Shown here in pieces: positions 46,036 to 56,251 of a stretch of 64,000 nt of DNA; position 1 is the stretch's first letter, and each line of letters opens with the position of its first letter. The stretch comes from Palleronia sediminis (GTDB taxonomy: Bacteria; Pseudomonadota; Alphaproteobacteria; Rhodobacterales; Rhodobacteraceae). The stretch is taken from contig NZ_SNAA01000014.1 in NCBI RefSeq assembly GCF_004358695.1, forward strand, positions 37,386 through 101,385. The letters run 5' to 3'. Made by a program: the position numbers and the translations under genes. The notes beneath the pieces were generated by a model. That model was not told the origin of the DNA and searched no databases. It was given only the letters and a program-made list of their open reading frames with translations.

Positions 46036-47706
46036 TCAGACCTCGACCGTCTTGGGGCGGCGGCGCTCGAACCACATCGCGATGATGACACGGGTGACGA
46101 AGATCGCGGTAAAGACCGAGGTCAAGATGCCCAGCCCCAGCGTCACCGCGAAACCGCGCACCGGACCCGAGCCCAGCGTGAAGAGGATCGTCGCGATGAT
46201 GAAGGTGGTGATGTTGGCATCGACGATGGCCGAAAGCGCGCGTTCGTAGCCAAGGCTGATCGCCCGGCTCGGGCCGCGCGCGGTCTTGAGCTCTTCGCGG
46301 ATGCGTTCGAACACCAGCACGTTGGCATCGACCGCCATGCCGATGGTCAGCACGATCCCCGCGATGCCGGGCAGCGTCAGCGTCGCGCCGATCAGGCTGA
46401 GCAGCCCGAAGATGAGGCCCACGTTGATGATGAGCGCGATATTGGCGAACACCCCGAACAGCCCGTAGCTTGCCGCCATCACGATCAGCACCGCGACGAA
46501 GGCCACGATACAGGCCAGCCGGCCCGCGTCGATGCTGTCCTGTCCCAGCTCGGGGCCGATGGTGCGTTCTTCCAGAAACGACAGCTCGGCCGGCAGGGCG
46601 CCCGCGCGCAGCAGCACGGCAAGCTCGGTCGATTGCTCGACGGTAAAGCTGCCGGTGATGATGCCGGTGCCGCCGGGAATCGCGCTCTGGATCACGGGGG
46701 CCGAGATCACTTCCTCGTCGAGCACGATGGCGAAGGGCGAGCCGATATTGGCCGCGGTGTAATCCCCGAAGGCGCGCGCGCCGGTGGGGTTGAAGCGGAA
46801 CGTCACAGCCGGGCGCCCGTTCTGGTCGAAGGACGGCTGCGCATCGACGAGTTCCTCGCCGGTGACGACGGGCGTGCGTTCGAGCACGTAATACACCCCC
46901 GCCTCGTCGAGCGAGGGATAGACCACCTCGCCCGGACCGGCGGCGGTTGCATCGGCGCTGCGGCTGATGACGGGGTTGAAGGTCAGCTGCGCCGTGGTGC
47001 CGATGAGGTTCTTGAGCTCGGTGGCCGAGCCGATGCCCGGCACCTGGATCAGGATGCGATCCTCGCCCTGGCGCTGGATCGTGGGCTCGCGCGTGCCGAC
47101 CTCGTCGACGCGGCGGCGGATGATCTCGAGGCTCTGGCGCACCGTGCGGTCGTCGCTGGCGGCCTGTTCCTCGGGCGAGAGCGTGATCGTGACCACGGCC
47201 GAGTCGCCCGTCTGCGCCCCGCTGACCGCAAGGCTCTGCGCGCCGAGGCCCGCCACCGACGAGACCGGCTGCGACAGGCCGCGCGCGATCTCGAGCGCGC
47301 GGGGCAGCCCCTCGGGGCGCGAGATCCGCACGCGCAGCTCGGCTCCGCCCTCGTCGATGCGGCGGATCGTGCCGACGGTGTCGCGCGCGTCGCGCAGCCC
47401 GTCGCGCAGCGCGGGCCAGATGCCGTTCAGGCGGCTTTCGTAGACATCCTCGACCTGCACCTCGGCCAGGAGATGCGCGCCGCCGCGCAGGTCGAGCCCG
47501 AGATTGACCAGCCCCGAGGGCAGCCAGTCGGGCCAGCGCGACGCCGCGGCGAGCCGCTCGGGCGTCGCGCCCAGCGTCTCGATCTCGGCACGCGCGTCAT
47601 TGGCCTGCTCGACCCGCGAATAGAAGGCGTTGGGCAGCGCGAGGACCAGCCCCAGCACCACGACGGCCCAGATGATAACCTTCCTCCAGAGCGGGATCTG
47701 CAGCAT
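46036..47706 (-). CDS. secD: Protein translocase subunit SecD
   Basis: A 556-aa inner-membrane protein: TM1 (VIIWAVVVLGLVLALPNAFY), motif GLDLRGGAHLLAEVQ, a large periplasmic P1 domain, and five C-terminal helices with GMAVDANVLVFERIREEL. Length is normal. Part of yajC-secD-secF. Confidence 0.97.
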   Translation of the reverse strand: MLQIPLWRKVIIWAVVVLGLVLALPNAFYSRVEQANDARAEIETLGATPERLAAASRWPDWLPSGLVNLGLDLRGGAHLLAEVQVEDVYESRLNGIWPALRDGLRDARDTVGTIRRIDEGGAELRVRISRPEGLPRALEIARGLSQPVSSVAGLGAQSLAVSGAQTGDSAVVTITLSPEEQAASDDRTVRQSLEIIRRRVDEVGTREPTIQRQGEDRILIQVPGIGSATELKNLIGTTAQLTFNPVISRSADATAAGPGEVVYPSLDEAGVYYVLERTPVVTGEELVDAQPSFDQNGRPAVTFRFNPTGARAFGDYTAANIGSPFAIVLDEEVISAPVIQSAIPGGTGIITGSFTVEQSTELAVLLRAGALPAELSFLEERTIGPELGQDSIDAGRLACIVAFVAVLIVMAASYGLFGVFANIALIINVGLIFGLLSLIGATLTLPGIAGIVLTIGMAVDANVLVFERIREELKTARGPSRAISLGYERALSAIVDANITTFIIATILFTLGSGPVRGFAVTLGLGILTSVFTAIFVTRVIIAMWFERRRPKTVEV

Positions 47707-47715
47707 GGCGCCGGC

Positions 47716-48042
47716 CTAGCCCTCGGCCGGTTCGGTCTTGCTGCGCACCGTCGCGATGGTCGAGCGGATGACGCGCACCTTCATGCCCTCGGCGATCTCG
47801 ACCTCGATCTCGCCATCGTCGCGCACCTTGACCACCTTGCCGACGATGCCGCCGGCGGTGATGACCTGGTCGCCGCGGCGCAGCGCCTCGACCATCTTCT
47901 GGTGTTCCTTCACCTTTTTCTGTTGGGGACGGATCAGCAGGAAATACATGATCGCGAAGATCAGGATCAGCGGCACGAAGCTGGCGAAAGCGCCACCGGC
48001 GCCGCCGCCGAGATCCTGCGCGTAGGCGGGCGATACGAACAT
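47716..48042 (-). CDS. yajC: Preprotein translocase accessory subunit YajC
   Basis: A 108-aa single-span membrane protein with the signature LIFAIMYFLLIRPQQKKVKE and GDQVITAGGIVGKV. It associates with SecDF. AAAGGACC ribosome site. First gene of the block, divergent from serS across 181 bp. Confidence 0.95.
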   Translation of the reverse strand: MFVSPAYAQDLGGGAGGAFASFVPLILIFAIMYFLLIRPQQKKVKEHQKMVEALRRGDQVITAGGIVGKVVKVRDDGEIEVEIAEGMKVRVIRSTIATVRSKTEPAEG

Positions 48043-48223
48043 GGAATACGGTCCTTTCGATGCGGTCGGACGGCGCCAGGCGGCCGGCCCCGAGGTCGGG
48101 GCGACCCTTATCCGCCACCGCCCGCCTTGTCCAGCGAGCCCCGCGCAACGCGTGCGCCGCCCTTCCCTCGCGCGGCGTGCTGCGGCATAGGACGGACGAC
48201 AGCCGCCCCCGGAGACCGATCCC

Positions 48224-49504
48224 ATGCACGATATCCGCATCATCCGCGACGACCCCGAGGCCTTCGACGCCGCGATGGCCCGGCGCGGCATCGCCGACGC
48301 CTCGGCCCCGATCCTCGCGCTCGACGAACGGCGCCGCGCCGCGATCCATGCCGCCGAGACCGCGCGAGCCGAGCAAAAGGCCGCCTCGCGCGAGGTGGGC
48401 GCGGCCAAGGCCGCGGGCGACGAGGCGCGGTTCGACGCGCTGCGCGAGGCGGTCGCCGCAGGCAAGGAGCGGATCGCGCAGGCCGAGGCCACCGCGCGCG
48501 ATCTCGACGCCGAGCTTGCCGCGTTGCTGATGGAGCTGCCCAACATCCTCGCCCCCGACGTGCCCGAGGGCGCGGACGAGACCGCCAATCACGAGGTCAA
48601 GCGCCACGGCACCCCGGCCGACATGCCCGCCGCGCGCGAACATTTCGACATCCCCGCCGCCGCGCCGGGGCTCGATTTCGCGATGGCGGCCAAGCTGTCG
48701 GGCGCGCGTTTCGCGGTGCTGCGCGGCCCCATCGCGCGGCTGCACCGCGCGCTCGCGCAGTTCATGCTCGACACCCATGTGACCGAGAACGGCCTGACCG
48801 AGGCGATCACCCCGGTCCTCGTGCGCGACGAGGCCATGCTGGGCACCGGGCAACTGCCGAAATTCGCCGAGGACAGCTATCGCACCACCAATGGCTGGTG
48901 GCTGATCCCGACGGCCGAGGTCACGCTGACCAATTTCGCCGCCGGCGAGACCCTGCCCGCCGAGGCGCTGCCGCTGCGGATGGTGGCCCATACCAACTGT
49001 TTCCGCTCCGAGGCAGGATCGGCCGGCAAGGACACCGCCGGGATGCTGCGCCAGCACCAGTTCGAAAAGGTCGAGATGGTGTCGATCGTCCATCCCGACA
49101 ATTCGGACGACGAACAGATGCGGATGCTGGCCTGCGCCGAGGGGATCCTCGAAAAGCTCGGCCTGCCCTACCGCACGATGAAGCTCTGCACCGGGGATAC
49201 GGGCTTCGGCGCGCGGCGCACCTTCGACATCGAGGTGTGGCTGCCCGGCCAGGACACCTATCGCGAGATCAGCTCGGTCTCGACCTGCGGCGATTTCCAG
49301 GCGCGGCGCATGAACGCCCGCTTCAAGCCCGCAGGCGGAGGACGCCCCGAATTCGTCCACACGCTGAACGGATCGGGCCTTGCCGTGGGGCGCGCGCTGA
49401 TCGCGGTGCTCGAGAACGGGCAACAGCCGGATGGCAGCATCGTCATCCCCGAGACGCTGCGCGGCTACATGGGCGGGGCCGAGATCATCGCGCCGCCGGG
49501 CTGA
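48224..49504 (+). CDS. serS: Seryl-tRNA synthetase
   Basis: A 426-aa class II aminoacyl-tRNA synthetase: N-terminal tRNA-binding coiled coil (residues about 30-110), motif 2 [20 protein letters not shown] (then QHQFEKVE), serine-site region [15 protein letters not shown], motif 3 [25 protein letters not shown] ribosome site precedes the ATG. Confidence 0.98.
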   Translation: MHDIRIIRDDPEAFDAAMARRGIADASAPILALDERRRAAIHAAETARAEQKAASREVGAAKAAGDEARFDALREAVAAGKERIAQAEATARDLDAELAALLMELPNILAPDVPEGADETANHEVKRHGTPADMPAAREHFDIPAAAPGLDFAMAAKLSGARFAVLRGPIARLHRALAQFMLDTHVTENGLTEAITPVLVRDEAMLGTGQLPKFAEDSYRTTNGWWLIPTAEVTLTNFAAGETLPAEALPLRMVAHTNCFRSEAGSAGKDTAGMLRQHQFEKVEMVSIVHPDNSDDEQMRMLACAEGILEKLGLPYRTMKLCTGDTGFGARRTFDIEVWLPGQDTYREISSVSTCGDFQARRMNARFKPAGGGRPEFVHTLNGSGLAVGRALIAVLENGQQPDGSIVIPETLRGYMGGAEIIAPPG

Positions 49505-49584
49505 GATTGCTGCAGAAAGGGCCGTTTCCTATGCGCTACGGTATGGATAGAGGGCGTCGCGCGCCTCTCGGCCGGCTCGATAAG

Positions 49585-50475
49585 CTATGCCAACCGAAAA
49601 TAGGTTCCGCTGACAAGCTCGCGAACTCCAAGCTCTCTCGCGCGAAACTCAACCGCGTAGTTCGGAAATAACGGAAGCGTCGATCCATACCGCATGGCCA
49701 ACTTATGATAATACCACGGATTATCCCTTATCTTATCGACGAAATTGCTTAGGCATGAGCGAAGGTGGTGTGCCTGTCGGACGGCATAGATGGACGTCCC
49801 GGCGGAAGAGAGAAAACCGCGCCCAACATAAAATCTGTTGTTTATTGGTATTGGGGAATTGACAAATGCATGACGCAATCTTCCAGCTTGCTTTTCGTCG
49901 AGATCTCGAGAAAGTCAGATTGTACCCTTCATTTCTAGAAATATCTCACGTTCCGGCCAGGTTTCAACCGCCGCTTCAACCATTCGACGAGACGTCATAT
50001 CGCGGTGTTTTCCGGCAATCAGCGCGAACGCCTCGTCCGTTGTGAAAAACATGAAAACCAATACGTCGTTGCGATTAGGGTGAAGGTGGTGAACCGCCCA
50101 GTCATTCAGCAAGAGGTCGAGCTCGACCCGGTTATTCCTCTTATCCCGCAGCGGCAATGCTTGATTCGCGCGTTTGCTGAGGAACCCGTCGAGGCAATCC
50201 CCACGTTCGATACACGAGAACATTCTTTCAATATCACGGCGGTTTGCCGACGCTGCTTCGTCATTCCAAAACGCATTGGAGACGAACAGTTTACGTGGAG
50301 TTGCCGGCACTTTTCTCCGTACCCAATTGAACCAAACCTTAAGCAAATCGTTAGTGGTCATCTCAATAACTTCAAGATATTCTTGCGGGGAGTTCCGATC
50401 GAATGGTAGATTATCGATGACAAGCGCCCGAAGACTGGCTTCCAATTGTCTATTGACTTCATCTGAACTCAGCAT
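49585..50475 (-). pseudogene. AT-rich foreign gene interrupted by an in-frame TGA
   Basis: An ORF of 186 codons (ATG at 50475, stop TGA at 49917-49915) is followed in the same frame by a further 110 open codons to 49585. The downstream part lacks a good start (only TTG). Read through, it gives one protein of about 297 aa. Composition is markedly AT-richer than neighbours, with codons unlike the host, indicating recent transfer. No family recognised; DKRNNRVELDLLLNDWAVHH and NDVLVFMFFTTDEAFALIAG look like a genuine fold. Alternatively two separate genes. Confidence 0.55.
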
Positions 50476-50602
50476 AGCGTCTTTCTAACCGCAAAGCGCG
50501 AAATTGAAACAGGGTGTCATCCACAATACCATTACTCTCGCCAGCTGTCACGTTACCCCTTACCCCCTCGCCAATCCCCGACCCCGCTCCACATCCCCCC
50601 TC

Positions 50603-51298
50603 ATGGCCTATCTCATCGTCCTTCTCGCGCTCGCCTTCGCGCTGTCGCCCGCCTTTACCAGCAGCTTCGGCGGGTTTGCGCCCGATGCCTTTCCGGTGCC
50701 CCAGACCGATCCGCCGGTGCAGCCCGCGGGCTATGCCTTCGCGATCTGGGGGATCATCTACCTGTGGCTCCTGGCTCATGCGGGCTTTGGCGCCTGGGCC
50801 CGCCGCGCGGCGCCCGGATGGGCGGCGACACGCGCGCCGCTGGCCGTCAGCCTCGCCGTGGGTGCCGTGTGGATCCCGGTGGCCAATGCCTCGCCCCTCT
50901 GGGCGGCGGCGCTGATCCTCGTGATGCTGGCCGGCGCGGTGGCGGCCCTGCTGCGCGCGGGGCGCGGCGATCCCTGGCTGCTCGACACGCCGCTGGGGCT
51001 CTATGCGGGCTGGCTGACCGCGGCCGCGTCGGTGTCGGTCGGGCTGGTGCTGGCGGGCTGGGGGATTCTCGGCGCGGTGCCCGCGGCGCTGGTCGCCATC
51101 GCCCTCGCGGCGGTGATCGGCCTCCCGGTGCTCGCGCGCCGCCCCTCGCCCGGCTATGCGCTGGCGCTGATCTGGGCGCTGATCGCCGTCGTGGTCCAGA
51201 ACGCCGCGGGGCCCTGGCTCGTCGCGGGCGCCGCCATGGCCGCCATCGCCGCGGTGGCGGCGGTCATGCTGCGCCGGCGGGCGGTGGCGACGGGCTGA
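50603..51298 (+). CDS. Multi-pass membrane protein, TspO/MBR-like
   Basis: A 231-aa protein of about seven hydrophobic segments. QPAGYAFAIWGIIYLWLLAH is like TspO-related tryptophan-rich sensory proteins, and GLYAGWLTAAASVSVGLVLA fits the same group, though the length exceeds the 150-160 aa of classic TspO. The ATG at 50603 begins the first helix; upstream in-frame sequence is AT-rich and unrelated. Role uncertain. Confidence 0.75.
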   Translation: MAYLIVLLALAFALSPAFTSSFGGFAPDAFPVPQTDPPVQPAGYAFAIWGIIYLWLLAHAGFGAWARRAAPGWAATRAPLAVSLAVGAVWIPVANASPLWAAALILVMLAGAVAALLRAGRGDPWLLDTPLGLYAGWLTAAASVSVGLVLAGWGILGAVPAALVAIALAAVIGLPVLARRPSPGYALALIWALIAVVVQNAAGPWLVAGAAMAAIAAVAAVMLRRRAVATG

Positions 51299-51302
51299 CG
51301 CC

Positions 51303-52754
51303 TTATCTCAGGTGCTTTCGCAGCCTCGACGGTGTCGATTTCGTTCGCGACTTGTAGGGGTTCTGATCCGCTTGCGACCGCATCCACAGCCGGATCGGCG
51401 TGCCCGGCATGTCGAAATCCTGCCGCAGCCCGTTCACGAGATAGCGCGAATAGCTCTCGTTCAGATCCTTGGGGTTCGAGCACATCACCACGAACCCCGG
51501 CGGCCGCGTCTTGGCCTGCGTCATATAGCGCAGGCGGATGCGCCGACCGCCCGGCGCGGGGGGCGGGTGGGCCTCGATCATCGTGGCGAGCCACTGGTTC
51601 AGCCGCGCCGTGGGCACGCGCCGGTTCCAGACGTCATGGGCCAGCAGCACCGCCTCGTGCAGCCGGTCGAGCCCCTTGCCCGTCCTGGCCGACACCGTCA
51701 CCAGCCGCACGCCGCGCAGTTGCGGCAGCAGCCGCTCGCAGGCCTCGCGCAGGGCGCGCACCTTGTCGCTTTTCTCGGGCTCGGCATCCCATTTGTTCAC
51801 GGCGATCACCACCGCGCGCCCCTCGCGCTCGGCCAGATCGGCGATGCGCAGGTCCTGCTGTTCGAAGGGGATCGCCGCGTCAAGCAGCACCACCACCACT
51901 TCGGCGAATTTCACCGCGCGCAGCCCGTCCGAGACGCTGAGCTTTTCGATCTTGTCCGAGATCTTGGCCCGCTTGCGCATTCCCGCCGTGTCAAAGATGC
52001 GCACCGGCGTGCCCTCCCACGACAGGCGGACCGAAATCGCGTCGCGGGTGATCCCGGCCTCGGGACCGGTCAAGAGCCGCTCTTCGCCAAGGATCTTGTT
52101 GATGAGCGTCGATTTCCCGGCATTGGGCCGGCCGATCACCGCGATTTGCATCGGCTTGGCCTCGGTCGGCGCGATGCTGGCGCCATCCGCGAGTTCGCCA
52201 TCCTCGTCGACATCGAGATCGGTCACAGGCGCCTCGGCCGCGGCGGCGGCCTCGGCGAAACCCTCGGCCAGCGGCGCCAGCATCGCGTAGAGCTCGGGCA
52301 TCCCCTCGCCATGCTCGGCCGACAGCGCCAGGGGCTCGCCCAGACCCAGCGAGAACGCCTCGAGCAGGCCGCTTTCGCCCGCGCGGCCCTCGGCCTTGTT
52401 GGCGGCGAGGATGACATGGCGTGCCTTGCGGCGCAGGATCTCGGCGAAAACCTCGTCGGCGGGGGTGACGCCCACGCGCGCGTCGATGACGAAAAGACAG
52501 ATATCGGCCAGGCCCACCGCGCGCTCGGTCAACTTGCGCATGCGCCCCTGAAGGCTGTCGTCGGTCGCCTCTTCGAGACCGGCGGTGTCGATCACGGTGA
52601 ACCGCAGATCGCCCAGCTTGGCCTCGCCCTCGCGCAGGTCGCGGGTGACGCCGGGCTGGTCGTCGACCAGCGCGAGGCGGCGCCCGACGAGGCGGTTGAA
52701 CAGGGTGGACTTGCCGACATTGGGCCGACCGACGATGGCGAGGGTAAAGGACAT
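51303..52754 (-). CDS. der: Ribosome assembly GTPase Der
   Basis: A 483-aa double-GTPase: first G1 [16 protein letters not shown], second G1 [17 protein letters not shown]4 NKWDAEP in domain 2, and a C-terminal KH-like domain ([20 protein letters not shown]). It acts in 50S subunit maturation. Last gene of yfgM-bamB-der. Confidence 0.97.
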   Translation of the reverse strand: MSFTLAIVGRPNVGKSTLFNRLVGRRLALVDDQPGVTRDLREGEAKLGDLRFTVIDTAGLEEATDDSLQGRMRKLTERAVGLADICLFVIDARVGVTPADEVFAEILRRKARHVILAANKAEGRAGESGLLEAFSLGLGEPLALSAEHGEGMPELYAMLAPLAEGFAEAAAAAEAPVTDLDVDEDGELADGASIAPTEAKPMQIAVIGRPNAGKSTLINKILGEERLLTGPEAGITRDAISVRLSWEGTPVRIFDTAGMRKRAKISDKIEKLSVSDGLRAVKFAEVVVVLLDAAIPFEQQDLRIADLAEREGRAVVIAVNKWDAEPEKSDKVRALREACERLLPQLRGVRLVTVSARTGKGLDRLHEAVLLAHDVWNRRVPTARLNQWLATMIEAHPPPAPGGRRIRLRYMTQAKTRPPGFVVMCSNPKDLNESYSRYLVNGLRQDFDMPGTPIRLWMRSQADQNPYKSRTKSTPSRLRKHLR

Positions 52755-52800
52755 GGGCGCGGGTTCCTTGGCAAGCAGCGCCCCTTACACCCTCAGCGGC

Positions 52801-54141
52801 TCAGCGGAAAGCGAGAAGCTGGCCGTCGCGGTTGACGACGAACAGGGTTCCCTGCGCCACGACCGGGTTCGTGGTGGCCCCGCCGGGCAGTTCCACCGTC
52901 GCCTCGAGCGCGCCGCTGACGGGCGAGAACCCGCGTAGCAGCCCGTCCGAGGACGCCACCCACAGCCGCCCGCCGGCCAGGAGCGGGCCGTGATGCACGT
53001 AGATGTCGCGGCGGCGGCGCAGGTTGTTGCGGACGAAATAGGGCAAGGGCTCTGCCCAGATCCGCTCTCCGGTGGTGGCGTCGATGCGCACGAGCTCGTT
53101 CTGGTCGGACACGGTAAAGACCGATCCGCCCGCGACGGCCGGCGGGCCCATCGCCCCCTCGCGCGCCGACCAGAGCTGGCGTCCCGAGCGCAGCGAGAAC
53201 GCGTCCGTCCGCCCCGAGGGCGAGCCGGCATAGAGCGTGTCGCCCACGATGACCGGGTCGCCCGTGATGTCGCCGATGGCGGCATAGACCCGGCCGAGGC
53301 GGGTGCCCGCGACCGTCGTGCTCCAGAGTTCGGAGCCGCCCGCGCGCAGCAGGCCGCGCAACTCGCGGCTGGCAAAGGGCAGCACCACCATGTCGCCCGA
53401 CACCGCGGGCGACGCGCCGCCCCCAACGGTCTCGGTGCTGGGCGTGCCCTGCGCCGTCCATTTCACCCGCCCGTTGGCTGGGTCGAGCGCCCAGGCCGTC
53501 GCGTCGCGCCCGATGACAAAGACGGTGTCGGCGGTGGCCGTGGGCGCGCCCGCGGCCGCGGCGCCGAGATCCTGAGCCCAGAGCCGCCGCCCCGTGGCCG
53601 CGTCCAGCGCGACGATCTGCCCGAAGGCCGTCGAGACGAACAGGCGGTTGCCCGACACCGCCAGCCCCGCGCCCGAGCTGTCGTCGGACGGCTCGCCCGT
53701 GGGGGCCATCTCGGCCGACCAGAGCGGCTGGCCGTTCAGCGTATGGGCCATGACGCGCGCGCGGCTGTCGGCGGTAAAGATGCGTCCGTCGGCGATCACC
53801 GGGTCGGTGGTGATGCGGTGGCGGCGCCCGTCGCCCTGCCCGATCGGCACGGCAAAGGCCAGGCGCGGCGCGGGCGAGAGGCTGGCATGGGGGCGGTCGT
53901 GGTCGGGTCCGGCGGCGACATGGGTCCAATCGCGCACCGCCACCTGCGCGGGCAGGCTGATCGGCACGGCGCGGTCGGGCGCAGGCGCGTCCAGCGCCTC
54001 GGCGGTGGCGACGCTGTCGCGCAGCGACAGGCGTTCGCCGGTCAGGATCGTCTCACGCTCGGCGCAGGCCGCCAGCAGGGCCAGCGCAGTGCCCAGCAAG
54101 AGTATCGTCCTCGGCATCCGGCCGCCCCCCGTTCCCGTCAT
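52801..54141 (-). CDS. bamB: Outer-membrane assembly lipoprotein BamB-like (PQQ beta-propeller)
   Basis: A 446-aa lipoprotein: signal ILLLGTALALLAAC with a lipobox Cys, then repeated PQQ-type blades (GQIVALDAATGRRLWAQDLG; RDATAWALDPANGRVKWTAQ; NELVRIDATTGERIWAEPLP). BamB scaffolds the BAM complex. I prefer the ATG at 54141 because of a G-rich ribosome site; an ATG at 54117 is possible. Position between yfgM and der is conserved. Confidence 0.92.
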   Translation of the reverse strand: MTGTGGGRMPRTILLLGTALALLAACAERETILTGERLSLRDSVATAEALDAPAPDRAVPISLPAQVAVRDWTHVAAGPDHDRPHASLSPAPRLAFAVPIGQGDGRRHRITTDPVIADGRIFTADSRARVMAHTLNGQPLWSAEMAPTGEPSDDSSGAGLAVSGNRLFVSTAFGQIVALDAATGRRLWAQDLGAAAAGAPTATADTVFVIGRDATAWALDPANGRVKWTAQGTPSTETVGGGASPAVSGDMVVLPFASRELRGLLRAGGSELWSTTVAGTRLGRVYAAIGDITGDPVIVGDTLYAGSPSGRTDAFSLRSGRQLWSAREGAMGPPAVAGGSVFTVSDQNELVRIDATTGERIWAEPLPYFVRNNLRRRRDIYVHHGPLLAGGRLWVASSDGLLRGFSPVSGALEATVELPGGATTNPVVAQGTLFVVNRDGQLLAFR

Positions 54142-54163
54142 CAGTCCCCCGAACGCCCGGCGC

Positions 54164-54817
54164 TCAGGCCGTTTCGAGCGTGCCGCCCAGCGACACAATC
54201 AATTGCCGGACCCGGCCTTGCAAGTCCCGCGTCGCGGCGTCGTCGCCCGCGATGCGTTGCAGTTGCGCGAGCGCGGCATCGGTATCGCCCGCGGCGACAT
54301 GCGCGATCGCCTGCTGTTCCATCGCCAGCAGGCGGAACGGCGCGCCCGGTATCGTCAGCGGCTCGAGCAGGTCTATGACCTCTTGCGGGGCGGCGTCGCC
54401 CTGCATCAGCATCGCCGTCTTGAGCATCGCGAGCTCGCGCCAGACCTGCGGTACCGCGGCATCGTCGGCGATGGCGGCGAGATCCGCGCGCGCGGCGGCG
54501 CGCGCCTCGGGGGTGGCCAGCGTATCGGCCGCCAGCATCGCGACCAGCGCGCGCTGCCCGCCCGTCGCCTCGATTCCGTCGAGCGCCGCGCGGCGATCCT
54601 CGGGGTTGTCGGCCTCGAGCGCGGCGGCGATCGCGTCGCCGAAGGCCTGCGCCGCGGCGCGGTCGGTCGCGCGCGTCCATTCGACCCAGGCCGCCCCGCC
54701 GACGAGGATCAGCACGGCCGTGACCGCGATCCAGCCGTAACGGCGCATCAGCCCGAACAGGCGGTCGCGGCGGACCTCTTCCGAGACTTCCTGGATGAAC
54801 GAGTCGCTGTTGCTCAC
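54164..54817 (-). CDS. YfgM-like membrane-anchored TPR protein
   Basis: A 217-aa protein starting with GTG at 54817: short cytoplasmic N-terminus, one transmembrane helix (YGWIAVTAVLILVGGAAWVE), and a periplasmic helical TPR_21-like region (LRLLAMEQQAIAHVAAGDTD-type repeats). E. coli YfgM works with PpiD at the Sec translocon. Neighbours bamB and der support the assignment. Confidence 0.85.
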   Translation of the reverse strand: MSNSDSFIQEVSEEVRRDRLFGLMRRYGWIAVTAVLILVGGAAWVEWTRATDRAAAQAFGDAIAAALEADNPEDRRAALDGIEATGGQRALVAMLAADTLATPEARAAARADLAAIADDAAVPQVWRELAMLKTAMLMQGDAAPQEVIDLLEPLTIPGAPFRLLAMEQQAIAHVAAGDTDAALAQLQRIAGDDAATRDLQGRVRQLIVSLGGTLETA

Positions 54818-55021
54818 GCGCGGGGGCCCTGCCTTTGTGCTGCGCGCCCTTCTAGCCCGTGCGACAAAGGGATGCAAAGGGCGCAAATCGCGTGAAATGC
54901 CCGCGATTCGCGCCAAGTTCCACCGAAGCGCCCCATCGGCGCCGCACGGGTCCGCTATATTCCTTCCATTCGGGTGCGGTCGGGCTTATTTGCGACCGTA
55001 CTTCCCCAAGGTGAGTTCCGC

Positions 55022-56251
55022 ATGAGACCGATCTCGATTCTCATAGCCCTCGTTGTGGCGGCGTCGCTATACGGGCTGACCTTCGAGCGCGAGACGCTGC
55101 TGCGCGTGGCGGGCGCCGCGCCCGCCGCCATCGGCGCCGAGACCGCCGACAGCCCGGTGGCCACGCGCGACGCCGTCGGGGTCGTCACGATGATTTCCGA
55201 CGCGCAAGAGATCGACGGCGCCGTGATCCTGCGCGGCCGCACGCAGGCCATGCGCGAGGTCGCGGTTTCGGCCGAGACCGGCGGGCGCGTGATCTCCGAG
55301 CCGCTGCGCAAGGGCGCGGAGGTCGCCCGCGGCGACGTTCTGTGCGAGCTCGACCCCGGCACGCGCGACGCCTCGCTCGCCGAGGCCGAGGCGCGGCTGG
55401 CCGAGGCGCGCGCCGCGCGGCCGCAATCGCGCGCGCAGGTCCGGTCGGCCGAGGCACAGCTCAACGAGGCCGAGATCAACCTCAACGCCGCCGCGCGCCT
55501 GTCCGAGGACGGGTTCGCCTCGGCCACCCGCGTCGCCTCCTCCGAGGCGCAGGTCGAACTGGCCCGCGCCGCCGTCGAGACCGCGAAAGGCGGGTTGGAA
55601 TCGGTCGAGGCGGGCATCCGCAGCGCCGAGGCCGCCGTCGCCTCGGCCCGCAAGGACATGGAGCGGCTGACGATCCGGGCGCCCTTTGCCGGCCTGCTCG
55701 AATCGGACACTGCCGAACTGGGATCGCTGATGCAGGCGGGATCGCTCTGCGCGACGGTGATCCAGCTCGACCCGATCCTGCTGGTGGGCTTCGTGCCCGA
55801 AACCGCGGTCGAGGCGGTGCGCGTCGGCGCCGACGCGCAGGCGCGGCTGGCCTCGGGGGCGAGCGCCACGGGCAAGGTCAGCTTTCTCAGCCGCTCGGCC
55901 GATCCCGACACACGGACCTTCCGCACCGAGATCACGGTCGAGAACGCCGACCAGACGATCCGCGACGGCCAGACCGCCGAGATCGCGATCCGCTCGGACG
56001 GCAGGGCCGCGCATCTGCTGCCGCAATCGGCGCTGACGCTCGACGATGCCGGCACGCTCGGCGTGCGCATCGTTGATGAACAGGACGGCGTCGACGTGGC
56101 GCGCTTTGCGCCGGTCGAGCTGGTGCGCGACACCGCCCGGGGCGTGTTCGTCGCGGGCCTGCCGCAAACGGTGCAGGTCATCGTCGTGGGCCAGGAATAC
56201 GTGATCGACGGCGTGCCCGTTGACCCCACCCCGAGGGAGCAGGTCGAATGA
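55022..56251 (+). CDS. RND efflux periplasmic adaptor (membrane fusion protein)
   Basis: A 409-aa HlyD/AcrA-type adaptor: N-terminal membrane anchor (ISILIALVVAASLYGLTF), barrel-sandwich halves (VSAETGGRVISEPLRKGAEV and RLTIRAPFAGLLESDTAELG) flanking a long alpha-hairpin (about residues 120-225), then a beta-barrel. No lipobox. It couples the pump to an outer-membrane channel encoded elsewhere. ATGA overlap with the pump gene. Upstream, 204 bp to yfgM hold the divergent promoters. Confidence 0.93.
   Translation: MRPISILIALVVAASLYGLTFERETLLRVAGAAPAAIGAETADSPVATRDAVGVVTMISDAQEIDGAVILRGRTQAMREVAVSAETGGRVISEPLRKGAEVARGDVLCELDPGTRDASLAEAEARLAEARAARPQSRAQVRSAEAQLNEAEINLNAAARLSEDGFASATRVASSEAQVELARAAVETAKGGLESVEAGIRSAEAAVASARKDMERLTIRAPFAGLLESDTAELGSLMQAGSLCATVIQLDPILLVGFVPETAVEAVRVGADAQARLASGASATGKVSFLSRSADPDTRTFRTEITVENADQTIRDGQTAEIAIRSDGRAAHLLPQSALTLDDAGTLGVRIVDEQDGVDVARFAPVELVRDTARGVFVAGLPQTVQVIVVGQEYVIDGVPVDPTPREQVE

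Noticed and set aside
45871-49671. 1266-codon open frame on the plus strand
   Set aside because: Antisense to secD, secF and yajC and out of frame with serS, all of which are unmistakable; composition-driven.
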